In this document: piece by piece, positions 40,326 through 51,016 of the stretch | Position numbering within the stretch: position 1 is the first letter of the stretch | Layout of the letters: the number at the start of each line of letters is the position of its first letter | Source: Rutidosis leptorrhynchoides | Taxonomy: Eukaryota > Streptophyta > Magnoliopsida > Asterales > Asteraceae | NCBI RefSeq assembly: GCF_046630445.1 | Contig: NC_092341.1 | Location: 260,327,001 to 260,391,000 of the forward strand | Reading direction: 5' to 3' | DNA length: 64,000 nt | Position numbers and translations under genes: made by a program | The notes under the pieces: model-generated | Database searches by the model: none | What the model saw: the letters and a program-made list of their open reading frames with translations, nothing else | What the model was told of the DNA's origin: nothing

Positions 40326-40680
40326 TATACATACATATAACATTAACTATATATTGAATTCATATATATTTACGTATAGTTTTATTTTAATCTCAAACTT
40401 TATTATCTTATTTATTATTTTACATACTCAATTCAAATGATTAAATTGTTTTCTATTTCAAAATAAAAAATATATATATACTTAAATCTACAAGTATTTA
40501 GTTACAGATAGTGGTTCGTGAATCGTCAGAATTGGTCAAAGGTCAAATGGTTTCACGTAAACTGTTCCAAAAATTTAGAGACTCAACTTTACAAACTTTG
40601 CTTATCATGTCGGAATCAATTAAAGATGAAGTTTAAATTTGGTTGAAAATTTTCGGGTCGTCACAAACACCGCGTATCAC

Positions 40681-40860
40681 TAACCCCCGGGTGGTGTCTT
40701 AACACCGCGACTAACCCACCCATCACGACAATGTGGTGTCTTAACACTGCGACTAACCCACGTGTCATCAACCCCGGAGTGGTGTCTTAACACCGCGACT
40801 AACCTACTAGTCACGTAACGTGTGGTGTCTTAACACCGCGACTAACCCACATTTCACGCC
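40681..40860. repeat. Tandem stem-loop array, 4 units, level-0 LTR
   Basis: About 45-bp units with a conserved core (GGTGTCTTAACACC then GCGACTAAC). Each is closed by a different but complementary outer stem: GGGTGG/CCACCC, ATGTGG/CCACGT, AGTGG/CTACT and GTGTGG/CCACAT. The last three contain G-U pairs. Confidence 0.85.
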
Positions 40861-41854
40861 ACATAAATAAATACATTATATGCATACACGTATAATTATT
40901 CCACTCACCTCATGAACTCGAGCATTACAAACCATGCGCGAAATCTCCACCAAACGCAACCGAGCAATCTTTTACCTATAATACGCATATAGGTATACAG
41001 ATAATCAACATACATTCTCTCTAAGAGAATTCAACGCCAACACCCTTAACCAAGGGTTTTTATCTAGCTCATAACCACCCGCCCATTTAGACCCCTAAAA
41101 TGGACTTTACCAATTACCACGATGGGTGGTAATTCCGACACATTCAAACAAGCACAACTAACACTCATTGCACTTGACCTTACAAAACCAACCCATAAGT
41201 GCTACTTGACCCAAATTGCACTTAACCACTAAAACAAGTCAAGTTCAACCCATAAGCACCATTACTAGTGATTATGTCATAAAATCACCAATTTAACACT
41301 TAACACAAAAATTTGACTTCCAATTGACCAAGTTAGGTTTAACTCACTCTGACTTGTCAATTTACATCCAAAACACCTACAATCACTAACAACTAGTGAT
41401 TGTGTCTCAAAATCATCATTTGACACCAAAGATTAAGAACACTTGACCCATTTCAACACAAAACCCATTTTGACTTAAATTAGGGTTTACACCAAAAATC
41501 AAGTCAACACAACACCAAAATCACTAGTACACAAGTGTTCTAAGGTTTAAACCAACACATGCAAGATTCAAACTTACAATTTCATCATTCAAAATGCTAA
41601 CTCACCAATTTAAGCTTACTTACATGAATCTTACTCAAAACCCCCCCAAAATCACAAGAAATAGGGTTTATAACCCTAACTACCAAAAACCCTAACCCCA
41701 AATCAAAATCAAAGTAATTAAATCAAATCTACGACTTACCTCAGCACCAAAACCGATCTAGTAACAAGAAACATCAAGGAGAACCAAAACCTGCTTCCAA
41801 TTTGGGCAAAAAACGTCATCTTCATCACCAACTCAAGCTTCCTCTCACTAGAAA

Positions 41855-41855
<1 letters not shown>

Positions 41856-41888
<33 letters not shown>
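41856..41888. repeat. CT microsatellite
   Basis: A run of about 15 CT units in the level-0 LTR, just downstream (in the minus direction) of a TATA-like GTTTTATACCCC near 41941-41952. Confidence 0.95.
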
Positions 41889-41897
<9 letters not shown>

Positions 41898-42399
41898 TGG
41901 TGAAAAAGGGGATAAGAATGAGTTTGGGATCAGATTTGGGGTATAAAACCCGTCCACAAGTGAAAGGACCAAAGTGCCCTTCATTTAAATGTACAAAAAT
42001 ACAATCAGCACCCTAACATGTCCAAAAGCGGCGCTCCTAGCCCAAGAGCGGTGCTCCTGGAGCCTTCCAGCTCACAAATTGAAATTAAAAACGTCCGGGC
42101 TCGAATTACGGTCGTCTGGACTTTTGATTCACCTCAATCCGAGTTCGTATGAGGAAGTTATGGCCCAAACGGTGAACGCGCGCATAACCTCGCAACATAC
42201 ACCAAACTTTCGCACATCAACCTCTCGACATTCCAAATACCAAATTTTTGGGTCGTTACACATCACCATTGTTAAACATTTAGAAACTGTCAAAATCATC
42301 ACCAATAAGATAAAATAAAAAAAATCAATTCAAAACCTGTTTCATCACCAGATATCACGATTTGAAAATTTTTGATCACGCCCGGTTAAGGCCATTTGC

Positions 42400-42520
42400 A
42401 AAGTCACAAAACCATCTTGCGACCAGTCTTACGCAAGGACGCAAGGCCAACTCACAACTAGTCTTACGCAAGGACGCAAGACCAACTCGCAACCAGTCTT
42501 ACACAAAGACGCAAGACCAC
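42400..42520. repeat. Minisatellite of about 44 bp, nearly 3 copies
   Basis: Units share AGTCTTACGCAAGGACGCAA and a short variable linker. The sequence is outside the level-0 LTR in intergenic DNA. Confidence 0.9.
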
Positions 42521-42652
42521 TTTGCGACTTGCGAAAGAGTTTTTGCAATAATATATTTTTATGGTTTGTTGTTATATTTGATTCAAAAAAATGGGCATTT
42601 TGGTTAATAACACTTAACTATCCCACTTACTTTTTTTTTTTTTTGTTAGAAA

Positions 42653-43170
42653 CTAGTTTTCGAACCCTCGCTTCGCGCCGGGGGTTCGGTTTTCAATGTA
42701 TTTTATTGCGGTTAGTTTGTAAAATTATTTCGTGGCTAACGATGATGTCGTCGAAGCGTTATTTTAAATTAACAATATATGTGCATCTCCGCGTTTCGCT
42801 ATGGAATTGTTGACTTTTAAAAATTTAACGCAAAATCAACGTGTATGAAAAGTACCCCAAATATTTAGCGTTTTTTACAAAGCGTCCGTTTTGCGTATAG
42901 TTAGTGACATTGTGTTCCTAAAATTATTACGAGTTTAACGATGGTGTCGGAAAAATTTAACTCGTTGCGAGCGAGAAGATATGATCCGTTGAATATTTGG
43001 GTAGAGATTATTTAAGATTTTTTATAAAAATGGTTATTTGACATTTTACCCTCCTGTTTGAGGGGTTGATTTGAATTTTTGAAAAAAGTGTGGGGGCCTT
43101 TGTTGGTGAAATGAAATTTAGGTAAATTTTTTTTTTTTTTTTTTTAAAATCGAAAATACTCCTAGTTACT
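42653..43170 (-). mobile_element. Helitron-like non-autonomous element (3' end clear, 5' end approximate)
   Basis: Read on the minus strand, the sequence ends in CTAG followed by T (42653-42656). A GC-rich hairpin lies five bases before it (42662-42687), with arms GAACCC and GGGTTC and an inner CGC-GAA-GCG stem. A hairpin just before a terminal CTRR and insertion before T are the Helitron 3' signature. No Rep/helicase coding is seen, so it would be non-autonomous. The 5' TC end could not be fixed; the composition changes near the poly-T at about 43125-43145. Confidence 0.55.
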
Positions 43171-43199
43171 ATTCATATTTTTTGTTTATTAGGTATATG

Positions 43200-44241
43200 T
43201 ATAATATACTATAATTACTCCAAAATATTTTGCCTTAAGTGTTAAAGTTGACGTCAAGGTGACTTGGTGATAATTTACATGACATTAGCAACTTGGCATA
43301 ATTAAGTTGACATTAACGTATAAATAGTTTTACTTTGATCCTTTTCAGTATATTTTAAGAACAAAGTCATTGAGCATAATACGCCATTACCCACCATGAT
43401 ACCACCTTCCCGGTGATGCTCGTCGTGAAAACAACCACCGTGAGTGATTTTTTAGCAAATCCTAGGGATACCAGGGAGACAACGTTTTTTTCACAATGTA
43501 ATTATTACTTAACCATGATGACCACTAAACTTATCAAAATTACCGAGCAGTTGGGAGTTGGGACATACTTTTTTGAAAGATTTCTACACTTTACTCTGAC
43601 GGGTGTTTGAGATTGTGTGTTTTGAAAAGAAAAAAAAAACTTACACGTTAAAGAGTAGACGCAATTTTTTAAAAGAATAGTTGGGATATACTTTTTCAGA
43701 AAATTCTACACTTACAAAATCTCACTAAAAGTTTTGCAATGAGTTTGTTTTTCTTCCCTAATATAATTGGTACATCTTATATCTTTTCTTTTTAAGGCAA
43801 ACCTAGAATTTACACACGACCTCTTGATTAAAGGGTTCTTCTCATACCGCTAGGCCAGACCCTTTGGTTTACATCTTATATCTTATACTGTTTACATTTT
43901 TCTGTAAAATTTTTGTAAGTCCAAAATATCTCTTTTCACTCTTCAATGACTATTATCTCCGCGTATAGTAAACGATCAAAAATAGCTAAATGATGCGCGA
44001 ACAAGCATTCTTAAATTACTTTGTCGTTTTATTATGATATAATAAAAATATAATATAATATAATGCTATAAAGCCCGATCCATCGAGGTTCTTTTTCAGT
44101 TCAAGGATGACAAACAAAAAAAGAAAGTAGCAACTAGAGTATTGCCAATACAAAAACAATTGAAAGAAAAAAATAGGTAATAGTCCTAATAATTCATAAG
44201 AATGGCATTATGGTTTGGTTAAGAAATTGAAAGATTTCATT
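43200..44241. other. Intergenic DNA 3' of the KIN2-like gene, with a tRNA-like relic
   Basis: No gene seen. At about 43795-43865 the minus strand reads GTCTGGCCTAGCGGTATGAG, an A-box-like tRNA segment. It is followed by a degenerate B-box, so it is probably an old SINE fragment. Confidence 0.4.
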
Positions 44242-45007
44242 TCATTTGTTCATCCCGGTTGCATCTTTTACAGCCTCAACAGCATCTTGTGCTTTTAGCT
44301 GCACTTGCTCACCAGCCTGCATCAAATCACATTATGACTTATAAGACAACAATCCTAACACACATTCGATTGAAACATGTTTTCTGGCTTGAATCTGGTT
44401 CCAAAAAGGAAGAAGTTATAAGAAAAAGTCAACCTGTTGGACTGATTCTTTGGCAGACTGAGCTGCATTACTAGCTTGATCCATCAATTGACTACCTTTT
44501 TCCTGATCATCATATATCATCATATATGTCAACAAAATACAATTACAATCAAATCTTAAATCACTAAAAAAAAAATCGTAAGCAATAAAGCGAATAAAAT
44601 CTCAACAACAAACTATAAGTTATATTAACACGTAACAGAAACAAACTTTTTTAACATTTCCCAAGATAGCCCAGTGATTGAAGTCCTGATATTCTCAAGA
44701 GGTTTCAGGTTCAAACCCGCTAGAAAATTATCTTGAGGTGGCCAGAGAAATATTAACAAACGGTCATGGGATTATAACCCGATTAAACAGTCAGTTTAAA
44801 ATATATTAGGCCTAACCGGGAAGGTGGGAACCTTATCTGTTTTAAAAACAACATTTTTTTAAAGCATACGACACAGCAATATTGATAAACTCGAAAACCG
44901 AAGCAATGAAAGGGCAGTTGGTAATGGAACAAATGAGGGATATTAGTAACCTCGGCTTGGCCTTTAGCCTGACCGGCTTGGTAACTTGCGCTCTGGTTGT
45001 TGTTCAT
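44242..45007 (-). CDS. KIN2-like small hydrophilic stress protein, three exons
   Basis: Spliced CDS: exon 1 45007-44951 (19 codons), exon 2 44502-44434 (23 codons), exon 3 44316-44242 (24 codons plus TGA). All junctions are phase 0 with GT donors and CAG acceptors. The 66-residue product starts MNNNQSASYQAGQAKGQAE, contains Ala/Gln/Lys-rich helical repeats with no membrane or signal segment, and ends KDATGMNK. Arabidopsis KIN1/KIN2 are also 66 residues, with NAFQAGQAAGKAE at the start and KDKTGLNK at the end. Those genes are cold-, drought- and ABA-induced and encode LEA-like soluble proteins of unsettled biochemical role. A TATATATA box lies at 45104-45111 (minus strand), about 100 bp upstream of the ATG. 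Intron 1 holds a SINE, and a young copia element lies about 0.4 kb upstream. I see no break; expression is inferred. Confidence 0.87.
44660..44849 (+). mobile_element. tRNA-derived SINE in intron 1 of the KIN2-like gene
   Basis: An A-box-like TAGCCCAGTGATTG (44667-44680) and a B-box GGTTCAAACCC (44708-44718) on the plus strand, antisense to the host gene. AACATTT flanks both sides (44653-44659 and 44850-44856). The boundaries keep it clear of both splice sites. It is similar in layout to Au-type plant SINEs, which end in T rather than A. Confidence 0.6.
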
Positions 45008-45103
45008 TTTGTCGAGAGATTGGCGTCGGTTTTTATATAAAAAGAAAGGAAATTTGAGATAAAGAGAATGTGTTGATGGAAAGATAGAAATGAGAAATGG
45101 AAG

Positions 45104-45111
45104 TATATATA
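45104..45111 (-). promoter_or_regulatory. TATA box of the KIN2-like gene
   Basis: TATATATA on the minus strand, about 97 bp upstream of the start codon. A nearer TATATAAAA at about 45031-45038 is only some 25 bp from the ATG and is less likely. Confidence 0.5.
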
Positions 45112-45411
45112 TGGAAGTTTGAGGATGAAAAAATTGTGACATGTGCAATATTGATACCAAAGAAGTTCCTTAAGTTTCTCCTTGTCACTGCATGTTTTTT
45201 GGGCGTTTGAACAGGGATGGAACAAGACCACAAATTTGATAGTTTCTACTTTTAGTTATATAAAGCATTGGACAATATTTGTGAATATCAAATACTTTAG
45301 GGAAACTAATATGGAACCTTGATGTGCATAAAAGTTATATACAATCATTGACATCTAAATACTCATTTGTAGACATACATAGGACACACACACACACACT
45401 ATTGTATAGTA

Positions 45412-46047
45412 TGTTAAAATACAATGCAAATTTGGTATTATAAAATATGGAATTAGTAGATGTATATATGTAAAATATCTAGATATTAATATGTATAAGA
45501 AAATATCTAGATATTAGAAAATGAAAGAAAAATCTAGAAAAGAAAAATCTAGATATTTGTATAGAAATATCTAGATATTTATTTATCCATGGAAATATCT
45601 AGTTTCTAGAAACTTCCATGGACTAGTATAAATATGGGTGGTGATTTCATTTGTAAGTGTGAAAAGAGTGAGTTGGGAAGTAGAGAAGAAGTAAGAAGTG
45701 AGAAAAGTGTGAGAAGAGAAAAAAAGCTTGTAAGTAAGTAATATTGTAATTGTATTTTGTATTACTAAAAGTGTTCTTTGTTAAGTTTCCCGGTTAAGCC
45801 TTAGTTTGTGTTTGAGTTCTTAGTGCACTTGTGTTATTTTTATTAAATGGTTGGCTCTGCCGCCTAAGTGATATATGGTCGGTTATACCGCCTGAATGAT
45901 ATATGGTCGACACTGTCGCCTAAATATTATTGTGCACTAAGGATTCATAAAATTAAAGGCTAACCAACGTCAAGTGTTGGTGTAGTGAGTGTAGTATAAT
46001 CTAGGTCCTCTGTAGTGGGTGTGTTGGGCTCGTTGAAGCTTCCAACA
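45412..46047 (+). repeat. 5' LTR of Copia-B
   Basis: TGTTAAAATAC to TTCCAACA. U3 carries repeated AATATCTAGATATT palindromes (45474-45487, 45502-45515) and a 16-bp version at 45565-45580. Two of them include the evening-element sequence AAAATATCT (45472-45480, 45500-45508). TATAAATA lies at 45627-45634. Three 28-bp spaced hairpins follow in the transcribed part (45852-45862, 45880-45890, 45908-45918). Confidence 0.95.
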
Positions 46048-46049
46048 AT

Positions 46050-46061
46050 TGGTATCAGAGC
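46050..46061 (+). other. Primer-binding site of Copia-B
   Basis: TGGTATCAGAGC, the exact complement of the initiator Met-tRNA 3' end, two bases after the 5' LTR. Confidence 0.95.
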
Positions 46062-46223
46062 GGGTCGTTCGGGACCATTGCTAGTGGAGGTACTCATCGG
46101 TAAACGTTAGACATTTACATCGACTTGTTTTCACCAAGGCTCTAAGGGAGATTCTGTCGGAGCACAGTTAGGAACTGTGAAAGCTCATCGGTCTGGGACC
46201 AAGCTTATTGGACGTTGGACGTC

Positions 46224-49200
46224 ATGATGGCAGATCTTGCAAGTACGAGCAGTGGAATCAAGAGTCTCAATAACCACAACTATGGTTATTGGCGGACTTG
46301 CATAGAATCCTACCTACAAGGACAGGATTTATGGGAAATAGTTGCTGGCAGTGACACAAGCCTCCACCGAAAGAAAATGCTGAAGCCTTGAGAAAATGGA
46401 ACATCAAGGCCGGGAAGGCTTTATTTATATTGAAGACTACAATCGAGGAGGATCTATTGGAGCACATCCGTGACGAGAAAACACCAAAGGCAGCTTGGGA
46501 AACTTTTGAAAAATTATTTTCAAAGAAGAATGAAGCACGCCTCCAGCTCTTGGAAAATGAGCTCGCGGGTATCTCACAAGGAAGTCTGTCTATTTCTCAG
46601 TACTTCACCAAGGTGAAATCAATTTGCCGTGAGATATCTCAACTTGCTCCTGAAGAGAAAGTGAGTGATGCAAGGATGAAGAGAATTATCATCCACGGCT
46701 TAAGATCCGAGTATAATGGATTTATAGCCGCTGTGAGAGGATGGCCTACTCAACCATCATTAATAGAGCTGGAGAATCTATTGGCAAATCAAGAGGCATT
46801 AGCCAAGCAGATGAATGAAGTAACCGTAAAAGACGGAGAAGATGCACTCTTCACCAATAAAAAGAAAGCAACATCTCGAAGACAAGAGGCGATGAAAGAA
46901 AGTAAGACATATGGGTGGAAGGGTCACCCAAAATCAAAAGGCAACACTTCAGGGGGAGCTCAACAAGGAAGAAGAGATCATCGCCAACAATACGGGGAAA
47001 ATGATAAGAGAAAGAATGGTGAATGCTTCAATTGTGGCAAGAAGGGTCATTTTGCTCGAGAATGTAGATTCCCCAGAAGGCGAACTTTCGAAGGAAATGT
47101 GGCCGCCGCAAGAGATGAGAAGAAAGAGGTCACATTCGAAGCAACCATTAATGAGGAAACATGGGATGCAGAAGCAGGACTCTCCGTTGAAGCTGACATG
47201 GATGATCAAGCTCTTGCAGCAACCTTAAAGTCAAAAATAAACTACAAAGATGATTGGATCATTGATTCTGGGTGCTCAAATCATATGACCAATGATGAGA
47301 TGAAGCTGCAAGAAATGGAGGATTACAAAGGAAAGAGAGTCGTGTTGACAGCCGACAATTCAAGGTTGTCTATTTCTCACATTGGAAAGACAATAATTCC
47401 AAATGAAGGCGACTCTCATAAGCTCCAACTCGAGAAGGTGTATCTTGTCCCTGGCCTAAAGAAGAATTTACTTTCAGTACCACAATTGACAGCAGAAGGG
47501 AACTATGTGCTCTTTGGACCAGAAGATGTGTCCGTATTCAAGAGAGTAAAGGTGGTTGGCAATCCAGTTATGCATGGAAGAAGAATAGAATCGGTCTATG
47601 TATTATCTGCTGAAACAGCTTATGTGGATAAGACTCGAAAAAATGAGATGGCTGATCTTTGGCATGAACGTCTTGGGCATGTGGGCTACAACAAGTTAAA
47701 GGAGATGATGGTAAAACGCATAGTAAATGGGCTTCCTCAAATTGATATCCGAACAGATACAATATGTACTGGATGTCAATTTGGCAAAGCTCACCAATTT
47801 CCATTCAAGGAGTCAGCGCATCAGTCCAAGACACCACTAGAGCTCATACACTCAGATGTCTTCGGCCCAGTGAAACAAACATCACTTGGAGGTATGAAAT
47901 ATATGGTGACATTCATTGATGACTTCTTAAGATATGTGTGTGTTTACTTCATGAAGGAGAAGTCAGAGACTTTTCTGAAGTTTAAAGAGTTCAAGAACAA
48001 GGTAGAAAGTGAGCTCAATACTAAGATTCGATACTTACGCACAGATAATGGAGGAGAATATTTATCAACCGAGTTCAATATCTATCTTGAGAAGCACAAG
48101 ATCAGAAGGCAATTAACTTACCCTAATACTCCACAACAGAATAGAGTGGCAGAACGTAAGAATCGTCATCTTGCTGAAGCCTGTCAAAGTATGCTTCATG
48201 GTAAGAATGTACCAGGAAGATTTTGGGCTGAATGTATGAGGACGGCTTCATACGTGATTAACAGACTCCCACAAACAAAGTTGGGATATATTTCACCATA
48301 TGAAAGATTATGGAAGATCAAGTCAACCGTCAACCATCTCAAGATTTTTGGATGTGTATGCTACGTCTTCGTACCAGATCATCTACGAAGCAAATTTGAT
48401 AAGAAGGCAATTCGGTGCATTTTTGTCGGTTATGATGAATCAAGAAAAGGATGGAGATGTTGTGATCCAAATACTGGAAAGTGTCATACTTCAAGAAATG
48501 TGGTATTTGATGAAGCTTATTCATGGTGGTCACCTTAAAAGATAGAGCTTCCAGAATCTCATGGATTAGAAGAACTTCCAGAAGAGAAAGAAGAACATAA
48601 AGAGCACATATCGGATCCAATTAAAGAAGGAGATGGATCGTACTCTAAGGAAACGAGTCCATGGAAAACTGGGGTACATCAATCTACATTCGAAGAGGTT
48701 CGTCCAAGCCAAATGGATGCCGAGGAGCATGTGCAAGAATTACGGAGATCAACAAGGCCGAGGCAACCTAATCCGAGGTATGCCAATGCTGCTCATGTGG
48801 ATGAATTAATACATATTGAGCCTTCCACTTATGAAGAAGCAGCACAAAGTCAAGAATGGCAGAAAGCGATGGAAGAAGAAATTAATACACTAAAAGAAAA
48901 CCAGACATGGAGTTTAGTTCCAAAGCCAAAAGATGTAAAACCAATATATTGTAAATGGGTTTACAAGGTGAAGACTCGATCAGATGGCTCCATTGAAAGG
49001 TATAAAGCTCGACTTGTTGCTAGAGGTTTTTCTCAACAATATGGGCTGGATTATGAAGAAACGTTTAGTCCAGTGGCGAAGATCACAACAATTCGAGTTC
49101 TAATAGCTTTAGCCGCCAGCAAATCTTGGAAGATGTGGCAGATGGATGTCAAGAACGCTTTCTTACATGGAGAACTTGACAAAGACATTTATATGGAGCA

Positions 49201-50368
49201 ACCAAGAGGCTTTGAGAACAAGTCCCATCCTGACCATGTCTGCAAATTAAAGAAAGCACTATACGGCTTGAAGCAGGCTCCAAGAGCTTGGTACGGGAAG
49301 ATTGGCGAGTTCTTAGTACAAAGTGGTTTCACAGTTGCTCCTTCAGATTCTAGTTTATTTGTGAAACAAGATCAAGGGAAACTAGCCATAGTGCTAGTAT
49401 ATGTGGATGACTTAATCATCACAGGAGATCACAATGAGGAGATCCAAAGGACAAGAGAGAATCTGTCTATCAGATTTCATATGAATGAGCTTGGAGAACT
49501 CAAACATTTTCTTGGACTCGAAATAGAGCAGAAAAGAGAAGGATTATTTCTGGGACAACAAAAATATGCGCGAGATCTTTCACAAAAGTACGGAATGCTT
49601 AATTGCAAACCTATCTCAACTCCGGTGGATCCGAATACAAAACTACGAGCAGATGAAGGAAAAAGTCTTCAAGATGTTACCATGTATCGAAAGATGGTCG
49701 GAAGTCTTATTTATCTCACACTAAGCCGGCCAGATGTATCTTATGCAGTTGGAGTGGTTAGTCGATACATGAGCAATCCGAAGAAGTCTCACCTTGATGT
49801 TGTACGACGCATCTTAAGGTATGTTAAAGGCACTATCAACTTTGCTATTTTATACAAGAAAACAAAAGAATGTCATGTGACTGGATATTGTGACGCCGAT
49901 TATGCTGGAGACTATGATACACTACGGTCAACAACTGGATACATGTTTAGTCTTGGATCGGGAGTAATATCATGGTGTAGCAAGAGACAACCAACAGTAT
50001 CCTTATCAAGCACTGAAGCAGAATATCGATCGGCAGCATCAGCAACACAAGAAATTACTTGGTTGAAGCAACTAATGGAAGATCTTCACCAACCAACTGA
50101 TTATCAAGTAAAGCTTTTCTGCGATAACCTATCAACAATACGTCTAGCAGAGAATCCAGTCTTTCATGCAAGAACAAAACATATAGAAGTGCACTATCAT
50201 TATGTTCGCGAGAAGGTCCTTGAAGGGAAAATCAAGATGATGCCAACAAAGACAGATGAACAGGTTGCAGATATATTCACCAAGAGCCTAAGTAAACCGA
50301 AGTTTACAAAATTCAGAGAAGCACTTGGAATGGTCTGCAAGACGTCGTTGAAAGAAAATTTGCATTGA
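46224..50368 (+). pseudogene. Copia-B gag-pol region, nearly whole fossil
   Basis: Domain order is that of Ty1/copia. UBN2-type Gag (about 46224-46900) is followed by a CCHC knuckle (CFNCGKKGHFAREC, about 47024-47065), the protease motif IIDSGCSNHM (about 47258) and the integrase zinc region (HERLGHVGYNKL, about 47665). The integrase core has RTDNGGEY (about 48040). Next come reverse transcriptase (about 48900-49650, with YVDDLIITG near 49400) and RNase H (about 49880-50330). Tork/Tnt1-like by general resemblance; the lineage was not tested. The terminal codon overlaps the polypurine tract. About two or three breaks in total, so it is treated as non-functional. Confidence 0.9.
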
Positions 50369-50375
50369 GGGGGAG

Positions 50376-51011
50376 TGTTAAAATACAATGCAAATTTGGT
50401 ATTATAAAATATGAAATTAGTAGATGTATATATGTAAAATATCTAGATATTAATATGTATAAGAAAATATCTAAATATTAGAAAATGAAAGAAAAATCTA
50501 GAAAAGAAAAATCTAGATATTTGTATAGAAATATCTAGATATTTATTTATCCATGGAAATATCTAGTTTCTAGAAACTTCCATGGACTAGTATAAATATG
50601 GGTGGTGATTTCATTTGTAAGTGTGAAAAGAGTGAGTTGAGAAGTAGAGAAGAAGTAAGAAGTGAGAAAAGTGTGAGAAGAGAAAAAAAGCTTGTAAGTA
50701 AGTAATATTGTAATTGTATTTTGTATTACTAAAAGTGTTCTTTGTTAAGTTTCCCGGTTAAGCCTTAGTTTGTGTTTGAGTTCTTAGTGCACTTGTGTTA
50801 TTTTTATTAAATGGTCGGCTCTGCCGCCTAAGTGATATATGGTCGGTTATACCGCCTGAATGATATATGGTCGACACTGTCGCCTAAATATTATTGTGCA
50901 CTAAGGATTCATAAAATTAAAGGCTAACCAACGTCAAGTGTTGGTGTAGTGAGTGTAGTATAATCTAGGTCCTCTGTAGTGGGTGTGTTGGGCTCGTCGA
51001 AGCTTCCAACA
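50376..51011 (+). repeat. 3' LTR of Copia-B
   Basis: 636 bp, more than 99% identical by eye to the 5' LTR. TATAAATA at 50591-50598; hairpins at 50816-50826, 50844-50854 and 50872-50882. Confidence 0.95.
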
Positions 51012-51016
51012 TAGTA

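Larger units (their letters stand above)
45412..51011 (+). mobile_element. Copia-B: young Ty1/copia element with both LTRs
   Basis: 5600 bp: LTR 45412-46047, primer site 46050-46061, gag-pol 46224-50368, polypurine tract 50367-50375, LTR 50376-51011. It is flanked by perfect TAGTA at 45407-45411 and 51012-51016. I count about five differences between the two 636-bp LTRs (under 1%), so the insertion is recent, a few hundred thousand years at commonly used rates. It looks nearly whole, with about two or three breaks in the coding region. It lies about 0.4 kb upstream of the KIN2-like start codon, in the opposite orientation. Confidence 0.95.

Noticed and set aside
42046-42318. Plus-strand protein spanning the end of the level-0 LTR
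   Set aside because: It crosses a well-defined element boundary and target duplication.
44783-45160. 125-codon minus-strand protein containing the KIN2-like N-terminus
   Set aside because: It reads through the exon 1 donor into the intron; the spliced model matches the family in length and both ends.
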